A DNA stretch of 39,915 bases, from assembly GCA_035946955.1 (NCBI GenBank), contig DASYYE010000152.1, positions 1 through 39,915 of the forward strand. Direction: 5' to 3'. Shown here one piece after another: positions 17,501-23,116 of this stretch. This stretch comes from DASYYE01 sp035946955. GTDB lineage: Bacteria; Actinomycetota; Actinomycetes; Streptosporangiales; Streptosporangiaceae. The translations under genes and the position numbers were made by a program. Numbering within the stretch: position 1 is the stretch's first letter; every line of letters begins with the position of its first letter. The notes under the pieces are model-generated. The model saw nothing but the letters and a program-made list of their open reading frames with translations. It made no database searches and was not told where the DNA came from.

Positions 17501-18867
17501 GCTGTTCCAGGGTCGGCGGTCACCGAGCCGATCGAGCCACCGATGGACGGTCCCGGCCACGGCTTGGCACCCGTCACCGACCAGGACTGGGTGATCGGCG
17601 CCACAGAGAACGGTTCCGGAGTACAGGTGGCGGCCCAGAAGTCAAACAAGTTGAGCGATGCGGAGCTGATGTGCTCCCCGGCCAGCGCCGAGCCCAGCCC
17701 GTCGAAGGCGAGGAAGGACCGCGCCTTCTCCCCGCCATTGTTGTAGGTGCCGATGTCCACGTAAGGCTCGGAAGACTGGTCAGAGGGGTAGAGGTTGTCG
17801 ACCTCGGTCGTGCCTGTCGCGGTGAAGTTCGGGTCCACGGTGACCGGAAACACGCGCCCCGGTGCGTGCACCCAGGCGGAGGCCGCACTCATCCGCAGCG
17901 CCGGCTGGCCGCCGACAGCCACGAGCTGGTAGGCGATCGCGGTCGAGGAGGCAGGGCTGCCCGAACGCCGGTTGAAGCTGGCGTCGTGCATGTAACCGCG
18001 CGGCAGCCTGGCCACCACCGCGCCCGTCGTGTCGGTGAACTCCACCGAGCCGTCGCCCGCGAGCCGCGGGGTCAGCCCGTTCAGCCGCAGCGGGAACACC
18101 CATGAGGTGGGGGCGGAGCCGTTGCGCAGGACGAGCGAATCCTTGAGCCCACTGGCCAGCGCGGACAGCACCAGGCCGGTATCCGGCAGCACACCCGGAT
18201 ACCGGGCTGTCGAGCCACTGACCTGCACCGGGACAGCCGCCGACCCCTGCAGGCCGTAGGACACGCTGCCCTTGCCAAACCCGGCAGTGACCAGGTCGCC
18301 CCCGCCCGAGGTGGCCGCGATGCTCACCGGCAGCGAGTTGGCCGTCTCGCGGTACCTGCCGTCGGCGCCTTGCCGCAGCGCCGTGTCAATGGGCCGCCAG
18401 GTGCCATCCGGTGCCTGGTAGTTGACCGGCTGTGTGTACACCCTCCGGGTGTAGGTCCCGTCTGCGTTGTGGAACATCGTGGACATGGCGTCCGACCGCG
18501 CGGGGACCGGCACGGAAGTGCGCGGGTTGAAGCTGTGCGACCCGTTGCCGGAACCGGGCCCGGTGGACGTTGGCTTGACCGTTTGGCGGTGCGGGGTGAA
18601 GAGGGGAAGCTGGCCGGCAGCCTTGCCCGGAGCCGTGCCGGCACCACGGCCCGCCCGCGTCGCCGCGGCGGAGACATAGTGCGCCTTGCCCGCTGCGGTG
18701 CCGGACTGCTGCACCGGCAGCGACAGCGAGGTCGTGTGGCCGGTCAGCCAGTCCAGGATCCGTGACCACGAGACCGTGGCCGGCCTGGCTGGGGCTGCCG
18801 CCGTGGTGAGCGTCACCAGGAGAGTGGTCGCCGCAGCCGTTGCCACGGCCCTGGGAAGAGTACGCAT
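8104..18867 (-). CDS. Giant secreted YD-repeat/LamG/Hint polymorphic toxin with DddA-like deaminase
   Basis: A 3587-residue toxin-delivery protein. Residues 1-30 form a Sec signal peptide (MRTLPRAVATAAATTLLVTL..., cleavage near AAAPA). Next come a DNRLRE-like module (about 354-523), an RHS N-terminal segment (about 630-700), LamG-like domains at about 868-1110, 1165-1393 and 1908-2131, and YD repeats (GYDxxGN-type) at about 1406-1906 and 2150-2886. The RHS core (DPSTGKVNMGSRWYSPGTGQ) lies near 2905-2925. A glycine/alanine-rich hydrophobic stretch (3116-3203) and a TTDATTS linker (3246-3289) precede a Hint autoprotease-like domain (3296-3442) and the deaminase domain (3443-3587). The shell is expected to encapsulate the toxin and release it through Hint cleavage. 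The ATG overlaps the upstream BMP-like stop as TAATG, indicating translational coupling. No frameshift was found over 10.7 kb. Confidence 0.95.
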   Translation of the reverse strand: MRTLPRAVATAAATTLLVTLTTAAAPARPATVSWSRILDWLTGHTTSLSLPVQQSGTAAGKAHYVSAAATRAGRGAGTAPGKAAGQLPLFTPHRQTVKPTSTGPGSGNGSHSFNPRTSVPVPARSDAMSTMFHNADGTYTRRVYTQPVNYQAPDGTWRPIDTALRQGADGRYRETANSLPVSIAATSGGGDLVTAGFGKGSVSYGLQGSAAVPVQVSGSTARYPGVLPDTGLVLSALASGLKDSLVLRNGSAPTSWVFPLRLNGLTPRLAGDGSVEFTDTTGAVVARLPRGYMHDASFNRRSGSPASSTAIAYQLVAVGGQPALRMSAASAWVHAPGRVFPVTVDPNFTATGTTEVDNLYPSDQSSEPYVDIGTYNNGGEKARSFLAFDGLGSALAGEHISSASLNLFDFWAATCTPEPFSVAPITQSWSVTGAKPWPGPSIGGSIGSVTADPGTAACKNYGGDETSGTWMSVPLSTNTFNSWTTGGTNNGLAVYADETGVVSWKQFSSDNGPNPPYLQLNYTGDVPPQIDSMYPPDNLTSPTLTPELIASGHDPDNWPDPLQYDFTVYNSSGAVVADSGKVSSPDWVVPSGKLSWSQGYLWSVQDFDGYSWSNSRTVNSFTTVVPQPLITSSLSQNNGGHGFDPSVGNYTTSATDANVQTAGPSLSVQRDYNSLDQRTTGAFGAGWSSLFDMKATEVDDSSGNVTSVVITYPDGSEVGFGKNSNGTFSPPQGRFATLTALANHGGYTLTDKNSTTYTFSQSMSASNVFAISSVADFMKRTETFSYNSSGELTTAQNNVSGRALHFAWTTPAGAQSPHVTSVTTDPATPGDATTALTWAYTYNGDELSGVCPPTSPTACTQYSYTTGSHFPTAVLDAGPAAYWRLNEASGTVAADSVAANEGLYNGTYSNVTLGQPGPLPGSTSTAASFNGTSSTMALPASLASNASYLAGGYLTVAMWFKTTSDNGVLFSSNSAPITQGTVSGGYIPSLYVGNDGKLQGELWGSTTPISSATSVADGNWHYAVLTAGGNTESLYLDGHLQGSQNTQVGATGQPDVYVGAGYLGGGWPDEPHQHQNGNTGYATYFNGDISDVAMYSHYFTASTASQLYAAGRTSTGLLNTLTTPMGNTQAQVNYDSVTGRVTSVQDAAGGQWSIGAPSVAGSSQVFRSAVLGAQPEGYWRLGDTGSATQANDEVNGGYGQYSNVTLGVGGPFQDETAASFNGTSSSVSLPDLVDGQSHMSVGLWFKTTSDNGVLFGSGSAPISQGSVSGGYVPSLYVGSDGKLQGEFYGFSAPMSSANAVTDGKWHHAVLTAAGNTESLYLDGSLIGTQNIAVGVTGQPYVYVGTGFLGGNWPDEPHQHQNGNTGYATYFNGSIGEVAFYRSALSAAQVATQWTAYKSSSGAAPVETVNVTDPGGKTLTYRYDPRFGNRILSETDGLGNTTSYGYDTSGFLDTLTDPDGNVTTTGHDVRGNIVSQTTCQDQAANKCSTDYYTYFPDDTSATLSPDPRNDLVLTMRDGRSASSTDPAYESSYTYDTNGNEIALTTPPVAGFPNGRTTKLTYTTSSTPAAGTGTAPAGLLASATSPGGGTETLSYYADGDVATITDPAGEVTRYTYDGLGRVLTKTVVSNSYPNGLTTHYTYNGQNQVLTQTDPGVTDHVTGAIHTAKTTNVYNTDGNLTSVSVADQTGGDSSRTTTYGYNSNDEQTSATDPMGAVTKYAYDAYGNKVKEFDPAGNETDYSYDPNGHLLTKTLVNYTGDPANPLPAVNLVEESRAYDPAGRLASVTDSMGDVTAYTYTDNGLLASVTRKNPASGQSFVQQSNSYDQAGNLVKRVTNNGYTETDYVIDAAGRTTSSTLDPTGVDRTTTYAYSPTDQVLNVRRTDPHGNATATDYTYDPLGRRTSQSVHDEQGSNPAGWWPLTDGAVTSANYSPTFAVDRSGSGNTAFMSPGATWASGAASFNGHSGLLATSGPALDSAISFSVSAWVNLASTSTSQGFDAVSQGGVNMGSFQLQYSGGYGGWAFTLPGSDSANPVYYSAHTSAAPTLNTWTHLVGVYSVVSNTISLYVNGSLVATGTDPVGPWTGKGPLTIGGMQTAGGAASQVFNGQVAGVQVYQRALTADDVARLYSQGRTGGPLNAKSLTTTWALDQRGLPTSMTDPNGNTTYYQNDEAGKLAEVTQPAVSTEVRGGNPVTAVPVTTYGYDTFGDKVTTEDPNGNVTTVGYDADGRPVTKTLPSYTPPGSSSPITATSSTAYNGLGQVVSTTDPLGNQTTYGYDQLGDTASVTNPMGGVSHYTYDTNGDLLSATNPAGAENAATYDYLGRKVTTTQVERSPSQAAYTTAYQYNDTPGLLSSVTTPAGVTTSYAYDAAGERTRMTDGAGNVTTYGYDLLGRRTTVTLPDGTSSHQVYDEAGNVVQSYQSDSLGDIVRTTSATYDANGNMTSATDAMGNTATFTYDATSLLRSETQPVSASSSITTSFGYDAAGNMTRYTNGNGNNTIYTYNPWNLRESTTVPATSAYPNLADRTFTVVYNADGQVASKTSPGGVTVTNSYDALGRLTGQSGSGADAPTAARSFGYDAVGNLTSASTSSGSSDSFTYDDRGLLLSASGSSGTTSFTYNADGQMASRTDTAGTASYTYDAAGRLSTVADPLTGTALTYGYNTLSQVSSVQYGAAGASQALGYNSLHELTGDTLTSASGQTLASINYGYNANGDETSKTTAGVAGTSTNTYNYDEANRLTSWNNGTTTATYGYDANGNRTQVGSQSYSYDARDELTSAGGMSYSYTARGTLSSVTSATGVTNQSTSDAFNQVVTDGQQTYSYDALGRVLAASGHTMSYSGMSNDVASDGTATYSRDPSGGIVGISSGGNSVLAFTDQHRDVVAEFTATGTTLAGSQTFDPFGNVTAGTGMAGNLGYQSGWTDPSTGKVNMGSRWYSPGTGQFTSRDAASNSPIPNSVTANTFAYGDDNPLTAYDPLGTCAWFDLGCDVASLGESAFNWAYSTGSTLWHDFGGRLDPVTQQEINWGANNILVPLARSVVSTAIHNIQQVITQVQDAWNSSPFGQHVNQVVNQTIQYVHKVYNGQAGPAWLQTTLHVAYQSYQAVKQVAHSAGQWISAHRADIASFAAGTAVFIGCNAVLDVETFGVASVGCAALAGAVGNAVSYSMSTPMNKQSLGGFGVAVGIGALTGAAGAVLGELGGKLISTFGSKLIGPVIDNVMSRLGPAITDDAASAGTDALTNTLDTTTTDATSGLTDATSTTTDATTSTTDATTSTTDATTSTTDAATGTTDATTSTNEAVSCGGQSFAAGTKVLLATGAAVSISHLKLGDKVLATNVKTGRTSAEAVSRVLIHYDSDLYNLEVEAGRRTAVIDTTRSHLFWDGGSHRWVKAAALHYGAYLRTPAGGVAKAVGGYTPKTHAGWMWDLTVATLHAFYVVAGNTSVVVHNDSCFDAAKEGASLPQFVENGETRGRGMAADGRTYDLRSGQRVADADLISIVNGRLNEAGLLQGSSTSVNADHVEQKFVAIMLRDNINEADLVINHPGGPCPAAILGCMDALDPLLGKGRILTVHWPNGSGGYWSVPFGDVPPDPNW
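8542..8982 (-). other. Hint (intein-like) autoprocessing domain before the toxin
   Basis: Residues 3296-3442 begin CGGQSFAAGTKVLLATG, with the Hint nucleophilic Cys3296 and the T-x-V block. They contain LKLGDKVLATN and a block-B-like TTRSHLFW, and end HAFYVVAGNTSVVVHND, the usual exit of bacterial polymorphic-toxin Hint domains. Such domains are thought to cleave next to the toxin and release it. The boundary places the whole deaminase downstream of the N/D exit residue. Confidence 0.85.
9003..9132 (-). repeat. 21-bp degenerate tandem repeat encoding TTDATTS linker
   Basis: The DNA repeats a 21-base unit about six times with scattered synonymous changes, encoding TTDATTS heptads (residues about 3246-3289). 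It forms a flexible, possibly extracellular linker between the hydrophobic segment and the Hint domain. Such tracts vary in copy number through slippage; unit length keeps the frame. Confidence 0.75.
14755..15110. repeat. LamG-coding internal duplication, copy A
   Basis: This encodes the second LamG domain of the giant protein and is highly similar at DNA level to 15610-15965, offset 855 bp (285 codons). A stretch of about 60 bases starting GTTGAAGTAGGTGGCGTAGC is identical in the two copies. In-frame duplication of the LamG module explains the pattern. Confidence 0.75.
15610..15965. repeat. LamG-coding internal duplication, copy B
   Basis: Partner of the copy at 14755-15110, encoding the first LamG domain (WPDEPHQHQNGNTGYATYFNG is shared word for word). 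The third LamG domain, near 12.5-13.1 kb, is much more divergent. Confidence 0.75.
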
Positions 18868-19379
18868 TACAGGCCTTCCTGGCTCAAGGCAGCAGCGACC
18901 GCGCCGCTGACAGCAGCTCTGACCTCACCGGCCGGCGAAGCCGGCACGGTCGTCAACGTGGCGGCCGCCAGGCCATTGGCCCGCCCGACCGTGATGAAAC
19001 GCACCGAGGAGAACCTGGGAGCCTCTGCTGCGACGGCCGCGACCTGCGGGGGCCCGACCGCGAGCACGACATCGCAGCGGCGCTGCAACAGGCTCGCCAG
19101 GTAGGGGAGGGCGTTGGCCTCCGTGGCCGGGCCACGCACCGCCAGGTATTCCACCCGCACGTGCGTGGCCAGTGTCGTGTTCTCCATGCCCTGCCAGGCA
19201 GCGGCTTGTGGGTTACCAGCAAGCCCTTGCGCCCCGGTCAGCAGGCATGCGCTGGCGTTCAGGTACTGACGGGTGGGGGCCGCCGCGTCCGGTGGCTGCG
19301 ACGGCCATGCCAGCCAGGTCAGCGAAGCCAGCCCGGCCACGGCGCCGAGTGCGCACGCGGCCATCTTCCAATTGGTCAT
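18867..19379 (-). CDS. Small secreted/membrane-anchored BMP-like binding protein
   Basis: 170 residues from ATG 19379. This start is preferred over ATG 19409 because a GGGAACGGGG ribosome-binding region lies just upstream. Residues 1-30 (MTNWKMAACALGAVAGLASLTWLAWP) form a signal peptide or single membrane anchor. The rest resembles one lobe of the BMP/PBP1 periplasmic-binding family: AAWQGMENTT, ALPYLASLLQRRCDVVLAVGPPQVAAV and RFITVGR. It is shorter than a full two-lobed binding protein (300 or more residues) and no ABC transporter genes are nearby, so a sensing or accessory role is more likely than uptake. The stop overlaps the toxin start (TAATG), so the two are almost certainly cotranslated. 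SARP-type direct repeats lie just upstream. Confidence 0.75.
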   Translation of the reverse strand: MTNWKMAACALGAVAGLASLTWLAWPSQPPDAAAPTRQYLNASACLLTGAQGLAGNPQAAAWQGMENTTLATHVRVEYLAVRGPATEANALPYLASLLQRRCDVVLAVGPPQVAAVAAEAPRFSSVRFITVGRANGLAAATLTTVPASPAGEVRAAVSGAVAAALSQEGL

Positions 19380-19420
19380 GATCCCCGTTCCCGTGTTTCC
19401 TGACGCCATGAGAGGCCATC

Positions 19421-19478
19421 AGGATCGGGAATGGCGTCCTCCGGCCGTCCTCCGGCCGTCCTCAAACCGTCCTTTGAC
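19421..19478 (-). promoter_or_regulatory. Putative SARP operator upstream of the toxin unit: four 11-bp repeats
   Basis: On the plus strand, CGTCCTCCGGC (19435-19445), CGTCCTCCGGC (19446-19456), CGTCCTCAAAC (19457-19467) and CGTCCTTTGAC (19468-19478) follow one another without a gap. The 11-bp period is the hallmark of SARP binding sites. Reading in the direction of the toxin unit, 8 bp separate the last repeat from GATCCT (19426-19421), a possible -10, matching the geometry known for ActII-ORF4-type promoters. A SARP gene lies immediately upstream. The same layout recurs at 94-140. Confidence 0.6.
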
Positions 19479-19672
19479 GGCAACTCTCGAGTTCTTCGAC
19501 CCCGTGACCTGCGGAGTCTCCCTCGCTGCCACCGAAGGCGCTATTCCACGCGGCACCATTACCGGTGACGCTCCGTCGGTGGGCGCATGCCGAAAGGCCG
19601 ACGTGGAAGTGCCCGCCAGCCACCCCGTGGCAGCGTGCGTTGCGGCCGCCGCCTACGTCCCCTCCACGGGGC

Positions 19673-21124
19673 TCAGGTGCCGTGACGCAAGATCCCGCTG
19701 CCTTGGACACAGGGTGTCGTGGCCACAGGCCCCTTCCCTGCCGCGTTGGTGATGAACGCTTCGATGAACACACACCCAGGGCGGGTCGACAAGACATTCC
19801 CCCATGAGTTCGGTTTGGCTTTCCCGGAGTACGCGGAGGGGGCTGTCATCTTGTCGGCACCGCGCACTGCGGCGATGTGCACCGTCCATGACGGTGAGTT
19901 CGGCCCGTACACGTATCCCCATGTCGCCTGGCAGGCAGCCGAGTAGAACATGGTCAGGATGCCGTAGGGCTTGTGGTCTGGGAAGGCAATCGGCTCCCAG
20001 GCCATGGCTTTCTGGTCAGGGCCGCAACCATCGACGTAGGGGTCTGAACCGTCCCGGGCAAGCGCCAGCGCGTTGCGCTGACCGGCAAAGGCCAGCACGG
20101 CTGCGACTGCGACGACCACGACCGTAGCGACGGCGGCCACGAGCCACCAGCGTCGCCGGTGGGCGCGCGAAGCGAAAGAGACGACGTTACTGGGAGAGTG
20201 CACGGGAAGCGGCGGAGCACCTGATGGCTGGTCCTCACGGCTTTCACTGTCCACCACGGCGGTGTGGGCAGCGCCGTTCTGGGCAGCAGCCGACACGGAT
20301 TGGCGGCTAGCTCTCAGCACACCGTCCCCCGCACCGTTGGTCGGGCTGGGGCGGCCGGACTGGCAGTTCAGCCAGGGATCCTGGCGGAGGATCGCCTCGT
20401 GCAACCGGACAGCGTCGCCCGACGGGTCGATCCCAAGGTCATTAGCGAGTCGGTCCCTCAACCGGTGGTACGCGTCGAGCGCCTCGGCCTGGCGGCCCGA
20501 CCGGTACAGGGCGAGCATGAGCTGGCAGGCCAGCTGCTCACGCAGCGGCCACTCGCCCACCAGGGCCTGCAGTTCGCTGACCACTTCGCGGTGACAGCCA
20601 AGGGTGAGTTCGAGGTTGAGGCACTGTTCGGTCGCGGTCAGCCGCTGTTCGTTGAGCCGGTCCGCGCCCGCCCTGATGACCGGACCGTCAACGCCGGTCA
20701 GCGCCAGGCCCCGCCACAGCCCAAGTGCATGGTGCAGCGTGTCGACAGCGTCTGCCACCTTGCCGGTCCCGGCCAGCCTCCCGGCCTCAGCCACCCCGTG
20801 CTTGAACTCTTCAGCGTCCAGGTGTGCGTTGCCCAAGTGCAGCCGGTAGCCAGCCGACTCGGTGATGATGACCGTCTCAGGCACGCCAGCCTCAGTGAAC
20901 CTGCGCCGCAGCGCGGACACGCTGTTCCGTACCGCCTTCTCCGCGCCCGCTGGCGGACCGCTGTCCCAGGCGGCCTCCACCAGCCGACCCACCGACACCA
21001 CACGATTGGCATCGAGGAGCAACATTGCCAACACCGAACGTTCGCATGACCCGCGCAAGGGAAGCGGAATAGCCCTGTACCTCGCCTCGAGCGGGCCCAG
21101 AATCCCAAAATCAAGCCGTTCCAC
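19673..21124 (-). CDS. Membrane-anchored SARP regulator with external DUF2690-like domain
   Basis: 483 residues. The winged helix (about 5-98) and bacterial transcriptional activation domain (about 103-250) are typical of SARPs. A variable linker (250-322) leads to RAHRRR and one membrane segment (WWLVAAVATVVVVAVAAVLAF, about 326-347). Residues 358-483 lie outside the cell by the positive-inside rule and resemble DUF2690 (DPYVDGCGPDQKAMAW... YSAACQATWGYVYGP), with four cysteines (367, 398, 451, 472) that could form two disulfides. The architecture recalls ToxR/CadC: a DNA-binding domain inside and a sensor outside. The GTG at 21124 is the canonical SARP start. It precedes the BMP-like and toxin genes on the same strand with a 293-bp gap holding SARP-type repeats, so it is the likely activator of that unit. 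Confidence 0.9.
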   Translation of the reverse strand: MERLDFGILGPLEARYRAIPLPLRGSCERSVLAMLLLDANRVVSVGRLVEAAWDSGPPAGAEKAVRNSVSALRRRFTEAGVPETVIITESAGYRLHLGNAHLDAEEFKHGVAEAGRLAGTGKVADAVDTLHHALGLWRGLALTGVDGPVIRAGADRLNEQRLTATEQCLNLELTLGCHREVVSELQALVGEWPLREQLACQLMLALYRSGRQAEALDAYHRLRDRLANDLGIDPSGDAVRLHEAILRQDPWLNCQSGRPSPTNGAGDGVLRASRQSVSAAAQNGAAHTAVVDSESREDQPSGAPPLPVHSPSNVVSFASRAHRRRWWLVAAVATVVVVAVAAVLAFAGQRNALALARDGSDPYVDGCGPDQKAMAWEPIAFPDHKPYGILTMFYSAACQATWGYVYGPNSPSWTVHIAAVRGADKMTAPSAYSGKAKPNSWGNVLSTRPGCVFIEAFITNAAGKGPVATTPCVQGSGILRHGT

Positions 21125-21498
21125 GGTGAGATGGTACCGTCATACCCGGAATGGCCTGTACTCAATTTTCAGCTGGCGAGGCTGCCGCATGGGCAAACAT
21201 CACCGGAAGCCGCACGCCACGACAGCCCCACCGCACGCTTCCGGCACCCGGCCACTCCAAGTAACCACAGCGTACGCCAGGTAGCATGGACAGCCCCTGC
21301 GACTCCTGTGAGCACGGTGAGGACGTAAGTGCATATTTGCCCGGCGATGGACCCCCGCTCTTATCGAATTGGTGATGCGCCGGTAGCGGCTGATTCGATC
21401 ACAAACATTGCCGCTTAATTGCGGCAGACATGTAATAAGGATTCTTAACCGTCCGAGTCCTGGCCCTGGGCACCCATGGCCCACCAGTCCGCCAAGCG
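21125..21498. other. Gene-free, locally AT-rich stretch upstream of the SARP gene
   Basis: I find no convincing gene. A perfect hairpin TGCCGC-TTAATT-GCGGCA lies at 21409-21426, and 21300-21450 is clearly richer in A+T than the surroundings, as expected for promoter DNA. It separates the minus-strand toxin unit from the broken polyketide-type genes on the plus strand. Confidence 0.5.
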
Positions 21499-21735
21499 GA
21501 GCACGGCGAACGACGCGACGGCCTGGTCGGCCTGGCACGGTCGATGGCCAAAGAACTCGGCGGCCAGGGCATCCGGGTCAACGTGGTGGCGCCCGGCGTC
21601 ATCGCACCTGAGGACGGGCAGGTCGCCGAGGAGATCGAGCAGCGCTATCGGGCGCTGACCGCGCTTGGCCGCCTGGGACGGGGCGAGGAGGTCGCTGCCG
21701 CGGTCCGGTTCCTGGTCAGCGACGACGCCAGCTAC
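21499..21735 (+). pseudogene. Truncated short-chain dehydrogenase/ketoreductase fragment
   Basis: The frame reads GLVGLARSMAKELGGQGIRVNVVAPGVI followed by LTALGRLGRGEEVAAAVRFLVSDDASY. This is the C-terminal third of a FabG-like SDR, from after the catalytic Y-x-x-x-K to just before the usual VTG-x-x-x-x-VDGG ending. The Rossmann nucleotide-binding part is absent upstream, and the ending is replaced at about 21735 by unrelated sequence in another frame. It is a deletion remnant, not a working enzyme. Confidence 0.75.
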
Positions 21736-21737
21736 CC

Positions 21738-21875
21738 GACGAGGCCTCGTTCCGGCGCTACGAGGACAGCCCCGAGCACCTCACGCACCGCGCCACGCTG
21801 CACCCGTTCCGCAGCGGCGGCTCGATGTCGACGATGACCGTCGTCTACGACCTCGGCCACGGCGCTACCGGCTGA
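21738..21875 (+). pseudogene. C-terminal fragment of a polyketide-cluster-type protein
   Basis: After the SDR fragment breaks off, a different frame gives DEASFRRYEDSPEHLTHRAT...MSTMTVVYDLGHGATG and a TGA at 21873-21875. This looks like the tail of a small monooxygenase or SchA/CurD-related protein from an aromatic polyketide locus. No start or N-terminal part is present. The junction with the SDR piece at about 21735 marks an old deletion. The family assignment is tentative. Confidence 0.5.
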
Positions 21876-21922
21876 GGCATGCCCGAACCCAGTACCCGTG
21901 ACCCAAGCGAACGGAGACGTCC

Positions 21923-22309
21923 ATGCCCTATGCGGCGATCACTTACAACATCAAGCCCGGTTTCGAGGACGAGATCGCCGAGGTCTTCGCCCGTTTCCAG
22001 CGGGTCACCTCGCCGGTGCTGAAGGACGAGGCGGGCCGGGAGGTCGGCAAGCTCAAGGGCACCGGGGTGTTCATCCGCGACGGTGTGCTCGTGCGGTTCA
22101 TCGACTACGACGGCGAGATCGAGGACGTCGGCCGGCACATGTCTGAGCACCCAGGCGTGCACAGCATCGAGGAAGCGCTGAAGCCGTACCTGTCCGAGCC
22201 CCGTGACACCGCGACACCGGAACGGTTCCGGGCGTACTTCGCCAAGAGCCTGATGCGGTGCATCCAGCAGTTCAGCGGCCCGCCGAAGCAGCCAGCGCCC
22301 GCAGGCTGA
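21923..22309 (+). CDS. SchA/CurD-like domain protein
   Basis: 128 residues (MPYAAITYNIKPGFEDEIAEVFARFQRV...). It matches, from memory, the SchA/CurD-like domain of spore-pigment and aromatic polyketide clusters, including VLKDEAGREVGKLKGTGVFI, GVLVRFIDYDGEIEDVGRHM and the C-terminal PRDTATPERFRAYFAKSLMRCI. Those proteins are small, cytoplasmic, probably dimeric alpha/beta proteins whose exact role in the pathway is unclear. A GGAGA ribosome-binding site lies about 7 bases upstream of the ATG. The gene is intact although its two upstream neighbours are broken and no ketosynthase, chain-length factor or cyclase is present, so it may be a survivor of a deleted type II polyketide cluster. Confidence 0.8.
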   Translation: MPYAAITYNIKPGFEDEIAEVFARFQRVTSPVLKDEAGREVGKLKGTGVFIRDGVLVRFIDYDGEIEDVGRHMSEHPGVHSIEEALKPYLSEPRDTATPERFRAYFAKSLMRCIQQFSGPPKQPAPAG

Positions 22310-22408
22310 GCCACACCGGGCCATGCCGGGTGACTGGGTCGCCGCGGTCCCGGCCCGCCTCCGGCGCTCGGTCCCCCGGGGTCGGTCAGCCGCCCCTGGG
22401 GGGCCTCC

Positions 22409-23116
22409 TCAGTGGTGGATGGAGTGGTCGCCGGTGGGCAGGCGGTGGCCTGCGGCGTTGTAGGCGGCGAGCTTGGTGACCATCCTCAGCCCCAGCGGGA
22501 ACCAGAAGATCACGACCTGCCGGTCAATGCTCCAGTGGGCCATGCTGGCCTGGAGGGTCTTCCCGGCTGCGACACCGATGATCTTCGCGGCGGGGCCTAC
22601 GTAGTACCCGAACTCGGGCATGGACTGGCCATTGACGCTGAGCGCACTTTCCACAGCGTGGAAACCCGGCGAGAGGTCCGAGCCATTGGTCTCATTGGTC
22701 TCCACGCCCGGGGCCAGCTTCCCGCCCTTCTGGTACGTGACCATGACCCCGAACGTGGTCCCCGGCACCCCGCCAACCTTGACCACGTACAACACCAGCC
22801 AACCGGAAGCATTCTTGATCGTCGTCCGGATCACGAGGCCGCACAGGGTGCCCGGCCCGTCGTGACATTGACCTGTGGCCGGAGGAGCGGGCCGCACGGA
22901 GGGGTGTGGCCCAGGCGACTGCCGGGCCAGGCCCCCGCTGGTCACAGCGGCCAGCAGCGCGGCGGTCAGGCAGGCGGACCAGCCGCCGATGACGAACACC
23001 CGCCGGCGGCGGCGGGCCCGTCTGCCCTTGGTGATGATCTGCCCGATGTCCAGCCCGCCAGGGTTGTGGGTGAGGGGAGCTTGGAGCGCCTGGCGCAGCG
23101 AGTCGAGGTCTGTCAT
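22409..23116 (-). CDS. Single-pass membrane partner (putative anti-sigma) of the ECF sigma factor
   Basis: 235 residues. Residues 1-34 are cytoplasmic (MTDLDSLRQALQAPLTHNPGG...RRARRRRR), then one membrane segment (about 35-60, VFVIGGWSACLTAALLAAVTSG), then an external domain. The ATG overlaps the sigma-factor stop as ATGA (23116-23113), so the two are coupled, the classic sigma/anti-sigma arrangement. The short cytoplasmic part lacks a clear zinc anti-sigma (HxxxCxxC) motif, so inhibition is inferred only from position. The external C-terminal 120 residues are almost identical to those of the divergent secreted protein at 23823-24491. Confidence 0.8.
   Translation of the reverse strand: MTDLDSLRQALQAPLTHNPGGLDIGQIITKGRRARRRRRVFVIGGWSACLTAALLAAVTSGGLARQSPGPHPSVRPAPPATGQCHDGPGTLCGLVIRTTIKNASGWLVLYVVKVGGVPGTTFGVMVTYQKGGKLAPGVETNETNGSDLSPGFHAVESALSVNGQSMPEFGYYVGPAAKIIGVAAGKTLQASMAHWSIDRQVVIFWFPLGLRMVTKLAAYNAAGHRLPTGDHSIHH
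22412..22705. repeat. Left arm of ~295-bp inverted repeat
   Basis: This arm encodes the C-terminal domain of the putative anti-sigma protein and is nearly identical, in reverse complement, to 24189-24487. About 1.48 kb separate the arms, containing the sigma factor and both promoters. Recent duplication or gene conversion is the simplest explanation. Confidence 0.8.

Noticed and set aside
18867..19379. Full ABC-type nucleoside (BMP) uptake operon
   Set aside because: The protein is half-length and no ATPase or permease gene is adjacent.
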